Assembly: GCF_027490375.1 (NCBI RefSeq)
Contig: NZ_JAIXYH010000064.1
Coordinates: forward strand, 1-57,403
Length of the DNA stretch: 57,403 nt
Direction: 5' to 3'
Source: Flavobacterium sp.
GTDB taxonomy: Bacteria; Bacteroidota; Bacteroidia; Flavobacteriales; Flavobacteriaceae
Below the pieces are notes generated by a model that was given only the letters and a program-made list of their open reading frames with translations, was not told the origin of the DNA and did no database searches. The number at the start of each line of letters is the position of its first letter. The first letter of the stretch is position 1. The translations under genes were made by a program, and so were the position numbers. Of this stretch, positions 18,486-27,297 are shown piece by piece.

Positions 18486-19457
18486 ATGAAAAACATCGCC
18501 GTTATAATGGGCGGATATTCAAGCGAATACCAAATCTCAATAAAGAGTGGCAACGTAGTTTACGAAACCTTAGATCGACAGAAATACCGGCCGTACCGGA
18601 TAGTAATCACTGCCGAACGTTGGTATCATATTACCGATGACCATAGAGAGATTGCTGTAAATCGCGGTGATTTTAGTGTGGAAATAGACGGGGAAACGAT
18701 TTTTTTCGACGCTGTTTTTAACGCCATTCACGGAAGTCCGGGTGAAGATGGGTTGTTGCAAGCGTATTTTGAGTTGTTGGGCATTCCGCAGAATTCCTGT
18801 AACTATTATCAGGCGGCACTCACGTTTAACAAGCGTGATTTATTAGCCGTTTTGCGTCCGTACGGAATTAAAATGGCAAAATCGTTTTATGTAAACAAAG
18901 GCGATGATGTTGATTATGAAGCGATTGTTGACACGGTTGGCCTACCTTGTTTTGTAAAACCGAATAAATCGGGAAGTAGTTTTGGAATATCGAAAGTTAA
19001 GGACAAAGCGGCTTTGCCAGAGGCGCTTGAGGTTGCTTTCGCAGAAGATCACGAAGTTTTAATCGAATCGTTTTTAGATGGAACGGAAGTTTCGATTGGC
19101 GTTTTACGAATTGATGGCGAGGTAAAAGCTTTGCCGATTACTGAAATTGTTTCAGAAAACGACTTTTTTGATTACGAAGCTAAGTATGAGGGAAAATCGC
19201 AAGAAATTACACCGGCGCGCATTTCTGAAGAAGTTGCCGAAAAAGTACGCGCTGCTGCTATAAAAGCGTATACGATTTTAGGAATGAAAGGATTTTCAAG
19301 AAGCGAGTTTATTTTGGTGAATGACGAGCCGTATATGCTGGAAATGAACACCATTCCCGGACTAACGAAAGAGAGTTTGATCCCGCAACAGGCTGCTGTA
19401 GCTGGCATTTCGTTACAAGATTTATTTACAAACAGCATTGAAGATTCGATGCGTTAA
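18486..19457 (+). CDS. ddl: D-alanine--D-alanine ligase
   Basis: ATP-grasp enzyme making D-Ala-D-Ala for peptidoglycan. The ATG at 18486 gives MKNIAVIMGGYSSEYQIS, the canonical N-terminus; the upstream in-frame ATG adds 13 residues of no known family. HGSPGEDGLLQAYFE (near 80), CFVKPNKSGSSFGISKV (near 158) and LEMNTIPGLT (near 300) are standard motifs for ligand, ATP and metal binding. Length of 323 is typical. coaD follows after 13 nt. Confidence 0.95.
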   Translation: MKNIAVIMGGYSSEYQISIKSGNVVYETLDRQKYRPYRIVITAERWYHITDDHREIAVNRGDFSVEIDGETIFFDAVFNAIHGSPGEDGLLQAYFELLGIPQNSCNYYQAALTFNKRDLLAVLRPYGIKMAKSFYVNKGDDVDYEAIVDTVGLPCFVKPNKSGSSFGISKVKDKAALPEALEVAFAEDHEVLIESFLDGTEVSIGVLRIDGEVKALPITEIVSENDFFDYEAKYEGKSQEITPARISEEVAEKVRAAAIKAYTILGMKGFSRSEFILVNDEPYMLEMNTIPGLTKESLIPQQAAVAGISLQDLFTNSIEDSMR

Positions 19458-19470
19458 CTGATTCACAGCC

Positions 19471-19923
19471 ATGAGAAAAGCTATTTTTCCGGGATCTTTT
19501 GATCCGATAACGCTCGGACATTACGATATCATAAAACGGAGTTTGCCTTTGTTTGACGAAATAATTGTTGCCATTGGTGTAAATGCAGAGAAAAAGTACA
19601 TGTTTTCGTTAGAACAACGACTCGATTTTATTCAAATAGCGTTTGCAGACGAACCAAAAGTGCGCGTAATTACGTACGAAGGTTTAACGGTATCGCTTTG
19701 CAAGAAAGAAAAAGCGGGTTTTATTTTGCGTGGACTCCGCAATCCGGCTGATTTTGAATTTGAAAAAGCGATTGCACATACGAATCGGAAGTTATCTAAA
19801 ATAGAGACAGTTTTTTTATTGACTGCTGCAAATACTTCGTACATCAGTTCGAGTATTGTGCGAGATGTTATTCGAAATGGCGGCGATTATTCGGTACTAG
19901 TACCCGATTCGGTACGGGTTTAA
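19471..19923 (+). CDS. coaD: Phosphopantetheine adenylyltransferase
   Basis: Penultimate step of coenzyme A synthesis: transfers AMP to 4'-phosphopantetheine. The nucleotidyltransferase motif TLGH is at 14-17, after GSFDPI, and the ISSSIVRDV motif near 127-135 is the ISSTxxR-type ATP-binding loop. The 150-residue length is normal. Likely co-transcribed with ddl. Confidence 0.96.
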   Translation: MRKAIFPGSFDPITLGHYDIIKRSLPLFDEIIVAIGVNAEKKYMFSLEQRLDFIQIAFADEPKVRVITYEGLTVSLCKKEKAGFILRGLRNPADFEFEKAIAHTNRKLSKIETVFLLTAANTSYISSSIVRDVIRNGGDYSVLVPDSVRV

Positions 19924-20301
19924 ATATACGTTAGGTGGTAACGATTGCCCGCAGCAGGGATTGCAGTGAAAAGCCTTTTTAGGCCGCCGCGGTTTCGCGG
20001 GCTAATAACCTGAGTTCAATTAAAAATCTTTGTCAGATCGCTTGAAATCAACAAATTGTAAAATAAAACAGCAATCTAAATGAACAGCTGCCACGCTAAA
20101 CAGATAAACGGCTGCCTACTTCGTTTGATTTTTTTGCGATACTACAGTATCCCAACAAAAATCCGCCTTGTATTCAACCATTTATCTGTTTTCTGACCAC
20201 AATTTTTATATCGAACTCAGTTTAAAAAGCTTGTAGCGGAAAGCCCGGTGCCGACCGCTATGAATTTGTGTTGAAGAAGGATTGTTTGGGAGGCAGCTGC
20301 C
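19924..20301. other. Non-coding gap: REP-like element split by an inverted-repeat element
   Basis: No gene. The left part, with CAGCAGGGATTGCAGTGAAA near 19953, and the right part, with TTGTAGCGGAAAGCCCGGTG near 20233 and GGCAGCTGCCC near 20292, together resemble the REP-like element at 3299-3490. Element B (20007-20223) lies between them. Confidence 0.75.
20007..20223. repeat. Terminal-inverted-repeat (MITE-like) element B
   Basis: The left end AACCTGAGTTCAATT and the inverted right end TCGAACTCAGTTT form imperfect terminal inverted repeats of about 30 bp. It is an inverse-orientation relative of element A; TTTGCGATACTACAGTATCC at 20133-20152 is the exact reverse complement of 3578-3597. 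No coding potential. Confidence 0.8.
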
Positions 20302-20889
20302 CTACTCTTCAAAAAGTAATTTAATATTTTCGTAGGAATTTTTTAAGGCTTCGGCGCAGGCTTGAGCGTCTAACCAGGCTACTTTTTCAATGCCTTCTTC
20401 GGCTTGCGGAATAAGTTTCTGAACGCTAGAACTTCGCATTTCGTACCACTGCGTAACTTTGAGTTTATAGCGTCCGTTTCGCTTAAAAATGTGATAGGTT
20501 TTTTGAAGTTTATCGGTGATAATGAGGTTATCGATTCCGGTTTCTTCTTGCACTTCGCGAATGGCGGCAATTTCGTTGGTTTCGCCCTTTTCGAGTCCGC
20601 CTTTAGGTAAATCCCATTTGCCGTTTCGGAAGATGAAAAGCACTTCATTTTTTTTGTTATACACTAAACCACCTGCGGCTTTATGCACAGGTAATTTCGA
20701 TTTCAGGGTTTTGAGCATTTCTTTTTCGTCGGGATGATATAGAAAGGCTTTATCGACTTTACCTTGAAAGAGTTTTACGATAAGTTTTTTAATATCAACG
20801 CTTTCCAGCAAAAACAGATCGAAATCGGTTTCTTTTTGGGTTTGGTTTGTCAAAAAAAGAGGTTTATCGTTGACAAAAACTTTATACAT
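20302..20889 (-). CDS. Nudix hydrolase
   Basis: 195 residues from the ATG at 20889. That start is preferred because the longer frame runs across the pyrE promoter and start. The Nudix box begins with GG at 97-98 and reads on through REVQEETGI (about 111-119), matching Gx5Ex7REUxEExGU. The N-terminal 70 residues are a variable domain. Substrate unknown; small Nudix enzymes clear nucleoside diphosphate derivatives. Divergent from pyrE with 7 nt between start codons. Confidence 0.9.
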   Translation of the reverse strand: MYKVFVNDKPLFLTNQTQKETDFDLFLLESVDIKKLIVKLFQGKVDKAFLYHPDEKEMLKTLKSKLPVHKAAGGLVYNKKNEVLFIFRNGKWDLPKGGLEKGETNEIAAIREVQEETGIDNLIITDKLQKTYHIFKRNGRYKLKVTQWYEMRSSSVQKLIPQAEEGIEKVAWLDAQACAEALKNSYENIKLLFEE

Positions 20890-20892
20890 TTG
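20885..20892 (+). promoter_or_regulatory. -7 box TACATTTG abutting pyrE start
   Basis: Exact TAnnTTTG ending 4 nt before the pyrE ATG. It overlaps the start codon of the divergent Nudix gene, so the two transcription units are tightly interlocked. Confidence 0.5.
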
Positions 20893-20896
20893 TGCT

Positions 20897-21547
20897 ATGG
20901 TTTTTAACAAAGAAACAGCCGCCAAGACAGCCGAGCTTTTGCTGCAAATTAATGCAATTAAATTGAATCCGGGAAATCCGTTTTTATGGTCTTCGGGATG
21001 GAAATCGCCTATTTATTGCGACAATCGTGTGACTTTATCTTTTCCTCCGATTCGGAATTATCTAAAAGAGGAGTTCGCTAAAAACATTGAAAAGCAATTT
21101 GGAAAACCTGACGTGATTGCTGGGGTTGCTACGGGAGCCATTGGCATTGGTTTGTTGGTTGCCGAGGCATTAGCGTTGCCTTTTGTTTATGTGCGTCCGG
21201 AGCCAAAAAAGCACGGCAGACAGAACCAAATCGAAGGATTTTTGCAGAAAGGGCAACATGTGGTTGTTATTGAAGACTTGATAAGTACGGGAAACAGCAG
21301 TTTAATGGCTGTTGAAGCTTTGCGCGAAGCGGGAGCTCAGGTAAAGGGAATGGCTGCGATTTTTGATTATGGTTTTGATGTTGCGAGAGCAAATTTCAAA
21401 AAATCGAATGTCGATTTATTTACCTTAAGTAATTACGAGCATTTACTACCCTTGGCAGTTGCCAAACGATACATAACTGAAACCGAAGAACAAACTTTAG
21501 TCGAATGGCGCGTTAATCCTGCCGGCTGGGGAATGGAAGTGGAATAA
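20897..21547 (+). CDS. pyrE: Orotate phosphoribosyltransferase
   Basis: Pyrimidine synthesis: orotate plus PRPP to OMP. The ATG at 20897 gives MVFNKETAAKTAELLLQ, the usual N-terminus; an in-frame upstream ATG adds nine residues that overlap the Nudix gene. The PRPP loop VVVIEDLISTGNSS is near 124-137, and YVRPEPKKHGRQNQIEG is the flexible catalytic loop region. Length of 216 is normal. The SRPBCC gene follows after 11 nt. Confidence 0.95.
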   Translation: MVFNKETAAKTAELLLQINAIKLNPGNPFLWSSGWKSPIYCDNRVTLSFPPIRNYLKEEFAKNIEKQFGKPDVIAGVATGAIGIGLLVAEALALPFVYVRPEPKKHGRQNQIEGFLQKGQHVVVIEDLISTGNSSLMAVEALREAGAQVKGMAAIFDYGFDVARANFKKSNVDLFTLSNYEHLLPLAVAKRYITETEEQTLVEWRVNPAGWGMEVE

Positions 21548-21558
21548 AAAATACCTTT

Positions 21559-21951
21559 ATGAAATTAGAAAGCCCTAGAACCGAAGTTGGAAAATCAGCT
21601 CAATATTTGTTTGATTCGTTAACCGACATTAAAAATTTTGAAAAATTAATGCCTGAGAGCATTGCAAAATTTGAAGTTACCGATGCCGATAGCTTTATTT
21701 TTGGATTGAAGGGCATGCCTGAGATAAAGTTGCGTTTGAAAGAAAAAACGGCGCCTAGTCATATTGTTTTAGGTGCTGCGAGCGACAAATTGCCTTTTAC
21801 TTTGCGTGCAGCCATCGAAGACTTAGGTGCTGATAAAGCAGGCATTCAACTGTTTTTTGAAGGCGAATTCAATGCCATGATGGCGATGATGGTTAAAGGA
21901 CCGATTCAGAAGTTTATCGATACATTGTCGGAAAACATGTCGAAACTTTAG
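21559..21951 (+). CDS. SRPBCC-family protein
   Basis: 130 residues with the START/Bet v1-like pattern: N-terminal strand, DSLTDIKNFEKLMP helix and a long C-terminal helix. Such proteins bind hydrophobic ligands; the ligand is unknown. Conserved after pyrE in Flavobacteriia by my recollection. Its stop overlaps the convergent birA stop by 4 nt. Confidence 0.8.
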   Translation: MKLESPRTEVGKSAQYLFDSLTDIKNFEKLMPESIAKFEVTDADSFIFGLKGMPEIKLRLKEKTAPSHIVLGAASDKLPFTLRAAIEDLGADKAGIQLFFEGEFNAMMAMMVKGPIQKFIDTLSENMSKL

Positions 21952-22685
21952 TACATCATTTTTACTTCTTTGATACCGTAGGCCCGAATTTCGTCGTTTT
22001 CGTGCTTAAGTACTAATTTACCTTCGGGAGAAACCCCTAGTATAAGTGCGTTAAAAAGATGGTTGTTTACTTGGTAAACGGCCGGCTTCTGGTATTTCAT
22101 CAAAACACTGAGATATTTAGTTCGAATTATGGCTTGCGATTCTGCATTGCTGTTTTCGAATAGTTCGATTATTTGATCACGTATTTCAAGCATCAATACC
22201 GTATCGTCTTCAATGTCAACACCATTTAGCAGCAAAGAAGTGGCAGAAGGCAGCTCGTTGAAATTGCTTTGTTTGACGTTTATTCCGATTCCCACGATAA
22301 AAGTCGGATTTCCTTGATTGTCGTTTAGCTGTTCGATTAAAATGCCACCGAGTTTCCTGCCGCCTGCCATAATGTCGTTTGGCCATTTTATTTCACTTGC
22401 TAGACCGAATTTGTTTAAGCTTTGATGAATTGCAACAGACACGAGCATTTGAAATTCGAAATCGTGTTCAAATTTTTCGACAGGCTTTCTTACCAACAAA
22501 CTAAATGTTAACGACTTACCGGCTTCGGCCAGCCAAGTTGCGCCCATTTGCCCGCGTCCGGCGGTTTGTTCTACGGTGTAAACTAGCGTAAAGTTGCCAA
22601 CAAAAGTTTGTTTGGTTTGTTGTTTTAAAAAGCTGTTGGTCGAATCTATGGCATTTAGTTTGATAACTGTTAGCTTGTTGCTCAT
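21948..22685 (-). CDS. birA: Biotin--[acetyl-CoA-carboxylase] ligase
   Basis: Attaches biotin to the carboxyl carrier protein of acetyl-CoA carboxylase. The biotinyl-AMP loop appears as GRGQMGATW near 44-52, KWPNDIMAGGRKLGGILIEQ near 99-118 and VGIGINVKQ near 131. At 245 residues it lacks the N-terminal DNA-binding domain of E. coli BirA, so it is a catalytic-only (class I) enzyme. Divergent from rsfS. Confidence 0.93.
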   Translation of the reverse strand: MSNKLTVIKLNAIDSTNSFLKQQTKQTFVGNFTLVYTVEQTAGRGQMGATWLAEAGKSLTFSLLVRKPVEKFEHDFEFQMLVSVAIHQSLNKFGLASEIKWPNDIMAGGRKLGGILIEQLNDNQGNPTFIVGIGINVKQSNFNELPSATSLLLNGVDIEDDTVLMLEIRDQIIELFENSNAESQAIIRTKYLSVLMKYQKPAVYQVNNHLFNALILGVSPEGKLVLKHENDEIRAYGIKEVKMMY

Positions 22686-22710
22686 GAACGTCGTTTAATC
22701 TTGTGTTAAC

Positions 22711-22743
22711 GACCGAAAGTAACAACAAAAATTGGTAAATTTG
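22711..22743 (+). promoter_or_regulatory. Promoter of rsfS-ftsH
   Basis: TTG at 22711-22713 and TAAATTTG at 22736-22743, 22-nt spacer. Start codon is 23 nt downstream of the box. Confidence 0.65.
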
Positions 22744-22765
22744 CGCACTTACACTTAAAGAATAG

Positions 22766-23137
22766 ATGGCGAAAAAAACTACGGGTAACGACGAATTACT
22801 AGCAGAGATTATTAAAGGAATCGAAGAGGTTAAAGGAAACGATATTGATATTTTGGATTTGCGCGCAATAGACAACTCGGCCTGCGACTACTTTGTAATT
22901 TGTAATGGAAACTCAAACACACAGGTAAACGCCATTGTAAACTCAGTTCAAAAAACGGTATCTCGTGCTTTGAAAGACAAGCCTTGGCATGTTGAAGGAT
23001 CAGAGAATGCCGAATGGGTGTTGATGGATTACGTGAGCATAGTAGTTCATGTTTTTCAGAAGCACATTCGCGAGTATTACAACATTGAAAGTTTATGGGG
23101 CGATGCCAAGATTACTTCTATTCCCTCTAATTATTAA
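22766..23137 (+). CDS. rsfS: Ribosome silencing factor
   Basis: Binds uL14 on the 50S subunit and blocks subunit joining in starved cells. 123 residues covering the full RsfS/Iojap domain: DILDLRAIDNSACDYFVIC near 29-47, WHVEGSENAEWVLMDY near 76-91 and VVHVFQKHIREYYNIESLW near 94-112. Directly upstream of ftsH with a 14-nt gap. Confidence 0.94.
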   Translation: MAKKTTGNDELLAEIIKGIEEVKGNDIDILDLRAIDNSACDYFVICNGNSNTQVNAIVNSVQKTVSRALKDKPWHVEGSENAEWVLMDYVSIVVHVFQKHIREYYNIESLWGDAKITSIPSNY

Positions 23138-23151
23138 AGAAAAAAAGGCTT

Positions 23152-25080
23152 ATGTCTAAGGAAAATAATTCGCAGCCGCGAAAAATTAAGTTTAACCCTA
23201 TGTGGCTATATGCCATATTAGTTGGGTCTTTAGTTTTTGTCTACGTAACGGGTAATACTAGCGTTAAAGATCCATCAAAAATTAGTACTTCTACATTCCG
23301 TCAATACCTAGAAATGGGGCTTATTGATCGCGTTGTAGTTTACAATAAAACCGAAGCAGAGGTGTATTTAAATGCAGCAGCCTTAAAGCAGGCCGCATTT
23401 AAGGATGTAGCCAAAGGAGTTTTTGGTGCACCAAACGGACCGCATTTTTATTTGGACGATATTGGTGATGGGGAAACATTCCAAAAAAATCTGGAGAATG
23501 CAGTTGCAGCGAAAAAGCTTAAGGATTACAATTTTGAAGTACGCAGTGACTGGGGAGAAATTCTATCTATACTGTTCCCAATTCTTATAATCATTATTTT
23601 TTGGTTATACGTTATGCGCCGGATGTCGGCTGGTGGTGCTGGCGGACCGGGCGGACAAATTTTCAACATTGGAAAATCTAAAGCGCGTTTGTTCGATGAG
23701 AAGAGCGATATTAAAATCACATTTAAAGACGTTGCTGGTTTAGAAGGCGCGAAGGAAGAAATTCAAGAAATCGTTGAATTCTTAAAAAATCCAGAACGCT
23801 ATACAAATTTAGGAGGGAAAATTCCGAAAGGTGCATTATTGGTTGGACCTCCGGGAACCGGTAAAACCTTACTCGCGAAAGCAGTAGCTGGCGAAGCTCG
23901 TGTACCGTTTTTCTCGCTTTCAGGTTCAGATTTTGTGGAAATGTTTGTTGGCGTAGGTGCGTCGCGCGTTCGAGACTTGTTCAAACAGGCAAAGGAAAAA
24001 TCGCCCGCAATAATCTTCATTGATGAAATCGATGCTGTAGGTCGTGCTCGAGGAAAAAATTCATTTAGTGGCGGAAACGATGAACGTGAAAACACGCTGA
24101 ATCAGCTCCTTACGGAAATGGACGGTTTTGGAACAAATAGCAACGTAATTGTTTTAGCAGCTACAAACCGCTCCGACGTTTTGGATAAAGCTTTGATGCG
24201 CGCCGGACGATTCGACCGACAAATCTTCGTTGATTTACCGGATATCCGTGAGAGAAAAGAAATTTTCGAAGTGCATTTGAAGCCTTTGAAAAAAGTTGAA
24301 GATTTGGATACTGATTTCCTTGCCAAACAAACGCCTGGTTTTTCAGGAGCCGATATTGCTAATGTTTGTAACGAGGCAGCATTAATTGCCGCTCGTAAAA
24401 ACAAACCTGCGGTAGACAAACAAGATTTCTTGGATGCGGTTGACCGTATTGTTGGCGGTTTGGAGAAGAAAAATAAAATTATTACTAAAGAGGAAAAACG
24501 CGCCATTGCCATTCACGAAGCCGGACATGCAACAGTGAGTTGGATGCTTGAGCACGCTGCACCCTTAGTGAAAGTTACCATTGTACCTCGCGGACAAAGT
24601 TTGGGTGCAGCTTGGTACTTACCAGAAGAACGACAAATTGTCAGACCCGACCAAATGCTCGATGAAATGTGTGCTACCATGGGCGGAAGAGCTGCCGAAA
24701 AAGTAACATTTGATACGATTTCGACTGGAGCTTTGAGCGATTTAGAGAAGGTAACACGCCAGGCGCGAGCTATGGTAACCATTTTTGGTTTGAATGATAA
24801 GATTGGAAATGTAACCTATTACGACAGTTCTGGGCAAGCAGAATACAGCTTCTCTAAACCTTATTCGGAAGATACCGCCAGGGTGATCGACAAAGAAATT
24901 AGCGATTTGATTGAGTCGCAATACCAACGTGCCATTGCTATTTTGGAAGAGAATAAGGAAAAACTTTTTCAATTGGCCGACATTTTAATTGAACGCGAAG
25001 TGATCTTTAAAGACGATTTAGAAGCGATTTTTGGTCAGCGCCAATGGCAAACTGCCGAAGAAGCTGATAAACAGCTGTAA
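23152..25080 (+). CDS. ftsH: ATP-dependent zinc metalloprotease FtsH
   Basis: Membrane-bound AAA+ protease for quality control and regulated degradation. Transmembrane helices at about 17-33 and 136-154 flank a periplasmic domain. Walker A GPPGTGKT is at 232-239, Walker B IIFIDEID at 287-294, the second region of homology near 338-357, and the zinc site HEAGH at 455-459. A Gly-rich linker (160-168) follows the second helix. Length of 642 is usual. A terminator follows at 25103-25139. Confidence 0.97.
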   Translation: MSKENNSQPRKIKFNPMWLYAILVGSLVFVYVTGNTSVKDPSKISTSTFRQYLEMGLIDRVVVYNKTEAEVYLNAAALKQAAFKDVAKGVFGAPNGPHFYLDDIGDGETFQKNLENAVAAKKLKDYNFEVRSDWGEILSILFPILIIIIFWLYVMRRMSAGGAGGPGGQIFNIGKSKARLFDEKSDIKITFKDVAGLEGAKEEIQEIVEFLKNPERYTNLGGKIPKGALLVGPPGTGKTLLAKAVAGEARVPFFSLSGSDFVEMFVGVGASRVRDLFKQAKEKSPAIIFIDEIDAVGRARGKNSFSGGNDERENTLNQLLTEMDGFGTNSNVIVLAATNRSDVLDKALMRAGRFDRQIFVDLPDIRERKEIFEVHLKPLKKVEDLDTDFLAKQTPGFSGADIANVCNEAALIAARKNKPAVDKQDFLDAVDRIVGGLEKKNKIITKEEKRAIAIHEAGHATVSWMLEHAAPLVKVTIVPRGQSLGAAWYLPEERQIVRPDQMLDEMCATMGGRAAEKVTFDTISTGALSDLEKVTRQARAMVTIFGLNDKIGNVTYYDSSGQAEYSFSKPYSEDTARVIDKEISDLIESQYQRAIAILEENKEKLFQLADILIEREVIFKDDLEAIFGQRQWQTAEEADKQL

Positions 25081-25102
25081 GTATACATCTTCCTAATTTT
25101 AT

Positions 25103-25142
25103 AAAAACTTGTTTCAATCGGTAGTTGAAACAAGTTTTTTTT
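25103..25142 (+). terminator. Terminator after ftsH
   Basis: Perfect 15-bp stem of AAAAACTTGTTTCAA (25103-25117) and TTGAAACAAGTTTTT (25125-25139) with a 7-nt loop and a run of eight Ts. Confidence 0.9.
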
Positions 25143-25149
25143 ATCTTTG
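25142..25149 (+). promoter_or_regulatory. -7 box TATCTTTG of LUD-cdsA-psd operon
   Basis: The box starts at the last T of the ftsH terminator, so one operon ends and the next begins without a gap. A TTG at 25125 is only 14 nt upstream, shorter than usual. Confidence 0.55.
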
Positions 25150-25182
25150 AACGCAACGAACTTTTGCGAGCAGTAAAGCCAG

Positions 25183-25779
25183 ATGAGTATTTTTAAAAAG
25201 TTTTTTAATTCCAGCACCGACAACTCCGGAGAAACTCCAGGAGACGATCTAACCAATCTGCACGCCGGACTGACAACCGACGAGCTTTTCACATTGAAAT
25301 TCCGCAAAAACGGAGGCAAGTTTCTATATTGTGAAAATATGGCTGAAGTTAAAACGCATTTTGAAGATATTTTGGAAGAAAACGATTGGTTTGAACAGGA
25401 AGCCATGTGTTTTGAACCCAAGCTGTTTTCGCTTTTGGATGAGAATAAAATTCCACACGAAAAAACTGTAAATCCCAAATTTTTATTAGCTAGCTGCGAA
25501 AATTTAATTGCCGAAGAGGGATCGGTATTGTTATCTTCCAACCAAATTAAACATCACAAACCACAGGAACTTCCTGCGAATTTTGTCATTTTTGCGACTA
25601 CTTCTCAACTGGTTCAAACAAAATCAGACAGCTTGCGCACTATCAAGCAGCGCTACGACAAAAACTATCCGAGCAACATCATGGCTTTTACGTATTTTGA
25701 AAAGTCAAAAGAAGAAGATTTTCTTCACTACGGAAGCGTTGCTAAAAATTTGTATTTGCTTCTTTTAGAGGACGCTTAG
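25183..25779 (+). CDS. LUD-domain protein (LutC-like)
   Basis: 198 residues. The C-terminal half has the LUD fold pattern, with KTVNPKFLLASCENLIAEEG and PANFVIFATTSQLVQTK. In lactate utilisation operons LutC works with LutA and LutB, but neither is nearby; here the gene heads a phospholipid operon, so a different role is possible. Function not assigned. The next gene, cdsA, begins 1 nt after its stop. Confidence 0.8.
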   Translation: MSIFKKFFNSSTDNSGETPGDDLTNLHAGLTTDELFTLKFRKNGGKFLYCENMAEVKTHFEDILEENDWFEQEAMCFEPKLFSLLDENKIPHEKTVNPKFLLASCENLIAEEGSVLLSSNQIKHHKPQELPANFVIFATTSQLVQTKSDSLRTIKQRYDKNYPSNIMAFTYFEKSKEEDFLHYGSVAKNLYLLLLEDA

Positions 25780-25780
25780 T

Positions 25781-26641
25781 ATGAACGAAACGTTGCAGCG
25801 GGCGCTATCAGGAGCGGTGTACATCTTGCTCCTACTCTCGGCTGTATTGTATTCTACCGAAAGTTTCTTCGTATTATTTTACTTTTTTTTACTTATAGCG
25901 GTTTTCGAATTCTCGAAACTCGTTCGCATCCATTCATTGGTTCCTGCACTTTTAGCGAGTTTAATTTATGGCAGCTCTGCGTACATGCTTGTTTACAAGG
26001 TAAATATACAGTACGTCGATATTGTTGTTCTCGGAATTACGCTATTTGTTTCGTTAATCAGTATGATTTTTCTATTCGATAACAAACACACCGAGCTGCG
26101 TCGCGTAAGTAAATACATCTTTTTAATTGGCTATATCATTTTGCCCTTTATAAGTATAATGAACATAACTGCTTTGGGTGAAGAAGATCCGAATTCAGTG
26201 TATTTGCTAAAAACGTACAAGCCAAAAATATTAATCAGTGTTTTTATTTTGATTTGGACGAACGATACTTTTGCTTACATCGTTGGAAAATCTATTGGGC
26301 GCAACAAACTTTTTGAACGAATTTCTCCTAAAAAAACGATAGAAGGCTTTCTCGGAGGTCTTTTCTTCTCGTTACTGGCTGCTTTTTTGATTTCGAAATT
26401 TTACATGCAACCAAAACCAATTCATTTCCAGAAGTCTTTAATCATTTGGGGAATAACTGCGGTTTTAATCAGTGTTTTCGGAACAATTGGCGACTTAATA
26501 GAATCGAAATTCAAGCGAATTGCCGGTGTTAAAGACAGCGGAAACATCATGCCCGGACACGGCGGTATACTCGATCGGCTCGATAGTATTATATTTGTCG
26601 CACCATTTATATTTTTACTGTACAAAATTCTCCCAAAATGA
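25781..26641 (+). CDS. cdsA: Phosphatidate cytidylyltransferase
   Basis: Makes CDP-diacylglycerol from phosphatidate and CTP, the branch point of phospholipid synthesis. 286 residues with about eight membrane segments. The family signature is near the C-terminus: SKFKRIAGVKDSG followed by MPGHGGILDRLDS, matching S-x-x-K-R-x4-K-D...H-G-G-x-x-D-R. Overlaps psd by 4 nt. Confidence 0.95.
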   Translation: MNETLQRALSGAVYILLLLSAVLYSTESFFVLFYFFLLIAVFEFSKLVRIHSLVPALLASLIYGSSAYMLVYKVNIQYVDIVVLGITLFVSLISMIFLFDNKHTELRRVSKYIFLIGYIILPFISIMNITALGEEDPNSVYLLKTYKPKILISVFILIWTNDTFAYIVGKSIGRNKLFERISPKKTIEGFLGGLFFSLLAAFLISKFYMQPKPIHFQKSLIIWGITAVLISVFGTIGDLIESKFKRIAGVKDSGNIMPGHGGILDRLDSIIFVAPFIFLLYKILPK

Positions 26642-27297
26642 TTGTATCATTCCACAAAGAAGGCGCAAAAATTATCTTAATCTCCTGCATGATTGTTGTG
26701 GCGGGAATACTCGTGGCTGAAGCCGTTTTTCCGAATATTTATCTGAGAAAAGGCATCCAGAGCTTTCTTTTGATTTTTCTGATATTGATTCTTCAGTTTT
26801 TTCGAAACCCTAACCGAAGCTTAATTCCTACCTTAGATACCATTACTGCACCAGTAGATGGAAAAGTTGTAGTTATTGAAGAAGTATATGAACCTGAAAT
26901 TTTTAAATCGAATCGATTACAAGTATCTATTTTCATGTCGCCCATAAACGTACACGTGACGCGTTATCCGATAGGCGGAAAAATCACGCACAGTATTTAC
27001 CATCCTGGAAAGTACTTGGTTGCTTGGCATCCGAAAGCAAGTACAGAAAACGAGCGAACAACTGTAGTTATTGAAAATGAAGTGCTGGGAGAAATCATGT
27101 ACCGACAAATTGCCGGTGCTTTAGCTAAACGTATTGTGAACTACGCCAAAGAAGGTCAGATGGTGCTTCAAGGATCGGATGCTGGATTTATAAAATTTGG
27201 AAGTCGCGTTGATTTATTCTTGCCCCCAGGCACTCCCGTTCAGGTTAAAATCGGAGATGTGGTAAAAGGAAATAGAACTGTAATTTTCAAAAAATAA
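26638..27297 (+). CDS. psd: Phosphatidylserine decarboxylase proenzyme
   Basis: Makes phosphatidylethanolamine. 219 residues of the short PSD type, with N-terminal membrane helices (about 12-54). Self-cleavage to form the pyruvoyl group is expected at Gly188-Ser189 in IKFGSRVD. APVDGKV (71-77) and SPINVHVTRYP (101-111) are conserved family motifs, with the Asp and His that take part in maturation. Overlaps cdsA upstream and the ACBP gene downstream. Confidence 0.94.
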   Translation: MIVSFHKEGAKIILISCMIVVAGILVAEAVFPNIYLRKGIQSFLLIFLILILQFFRNPNRSLIPTLDTITAPVDGKVVVIEEVYEPEIFKSNRLQVSIFMSPINVHVTRYPIGGKITHSIYHPGKYLVAWHPKASTENERTTVVIENEVLGEIMYRQIAGALAKRIVNYAKEGQMVLQGSDAGFIKFGSRVDLFLPPGTPVQVKIGDVVKGNRTVIFKK

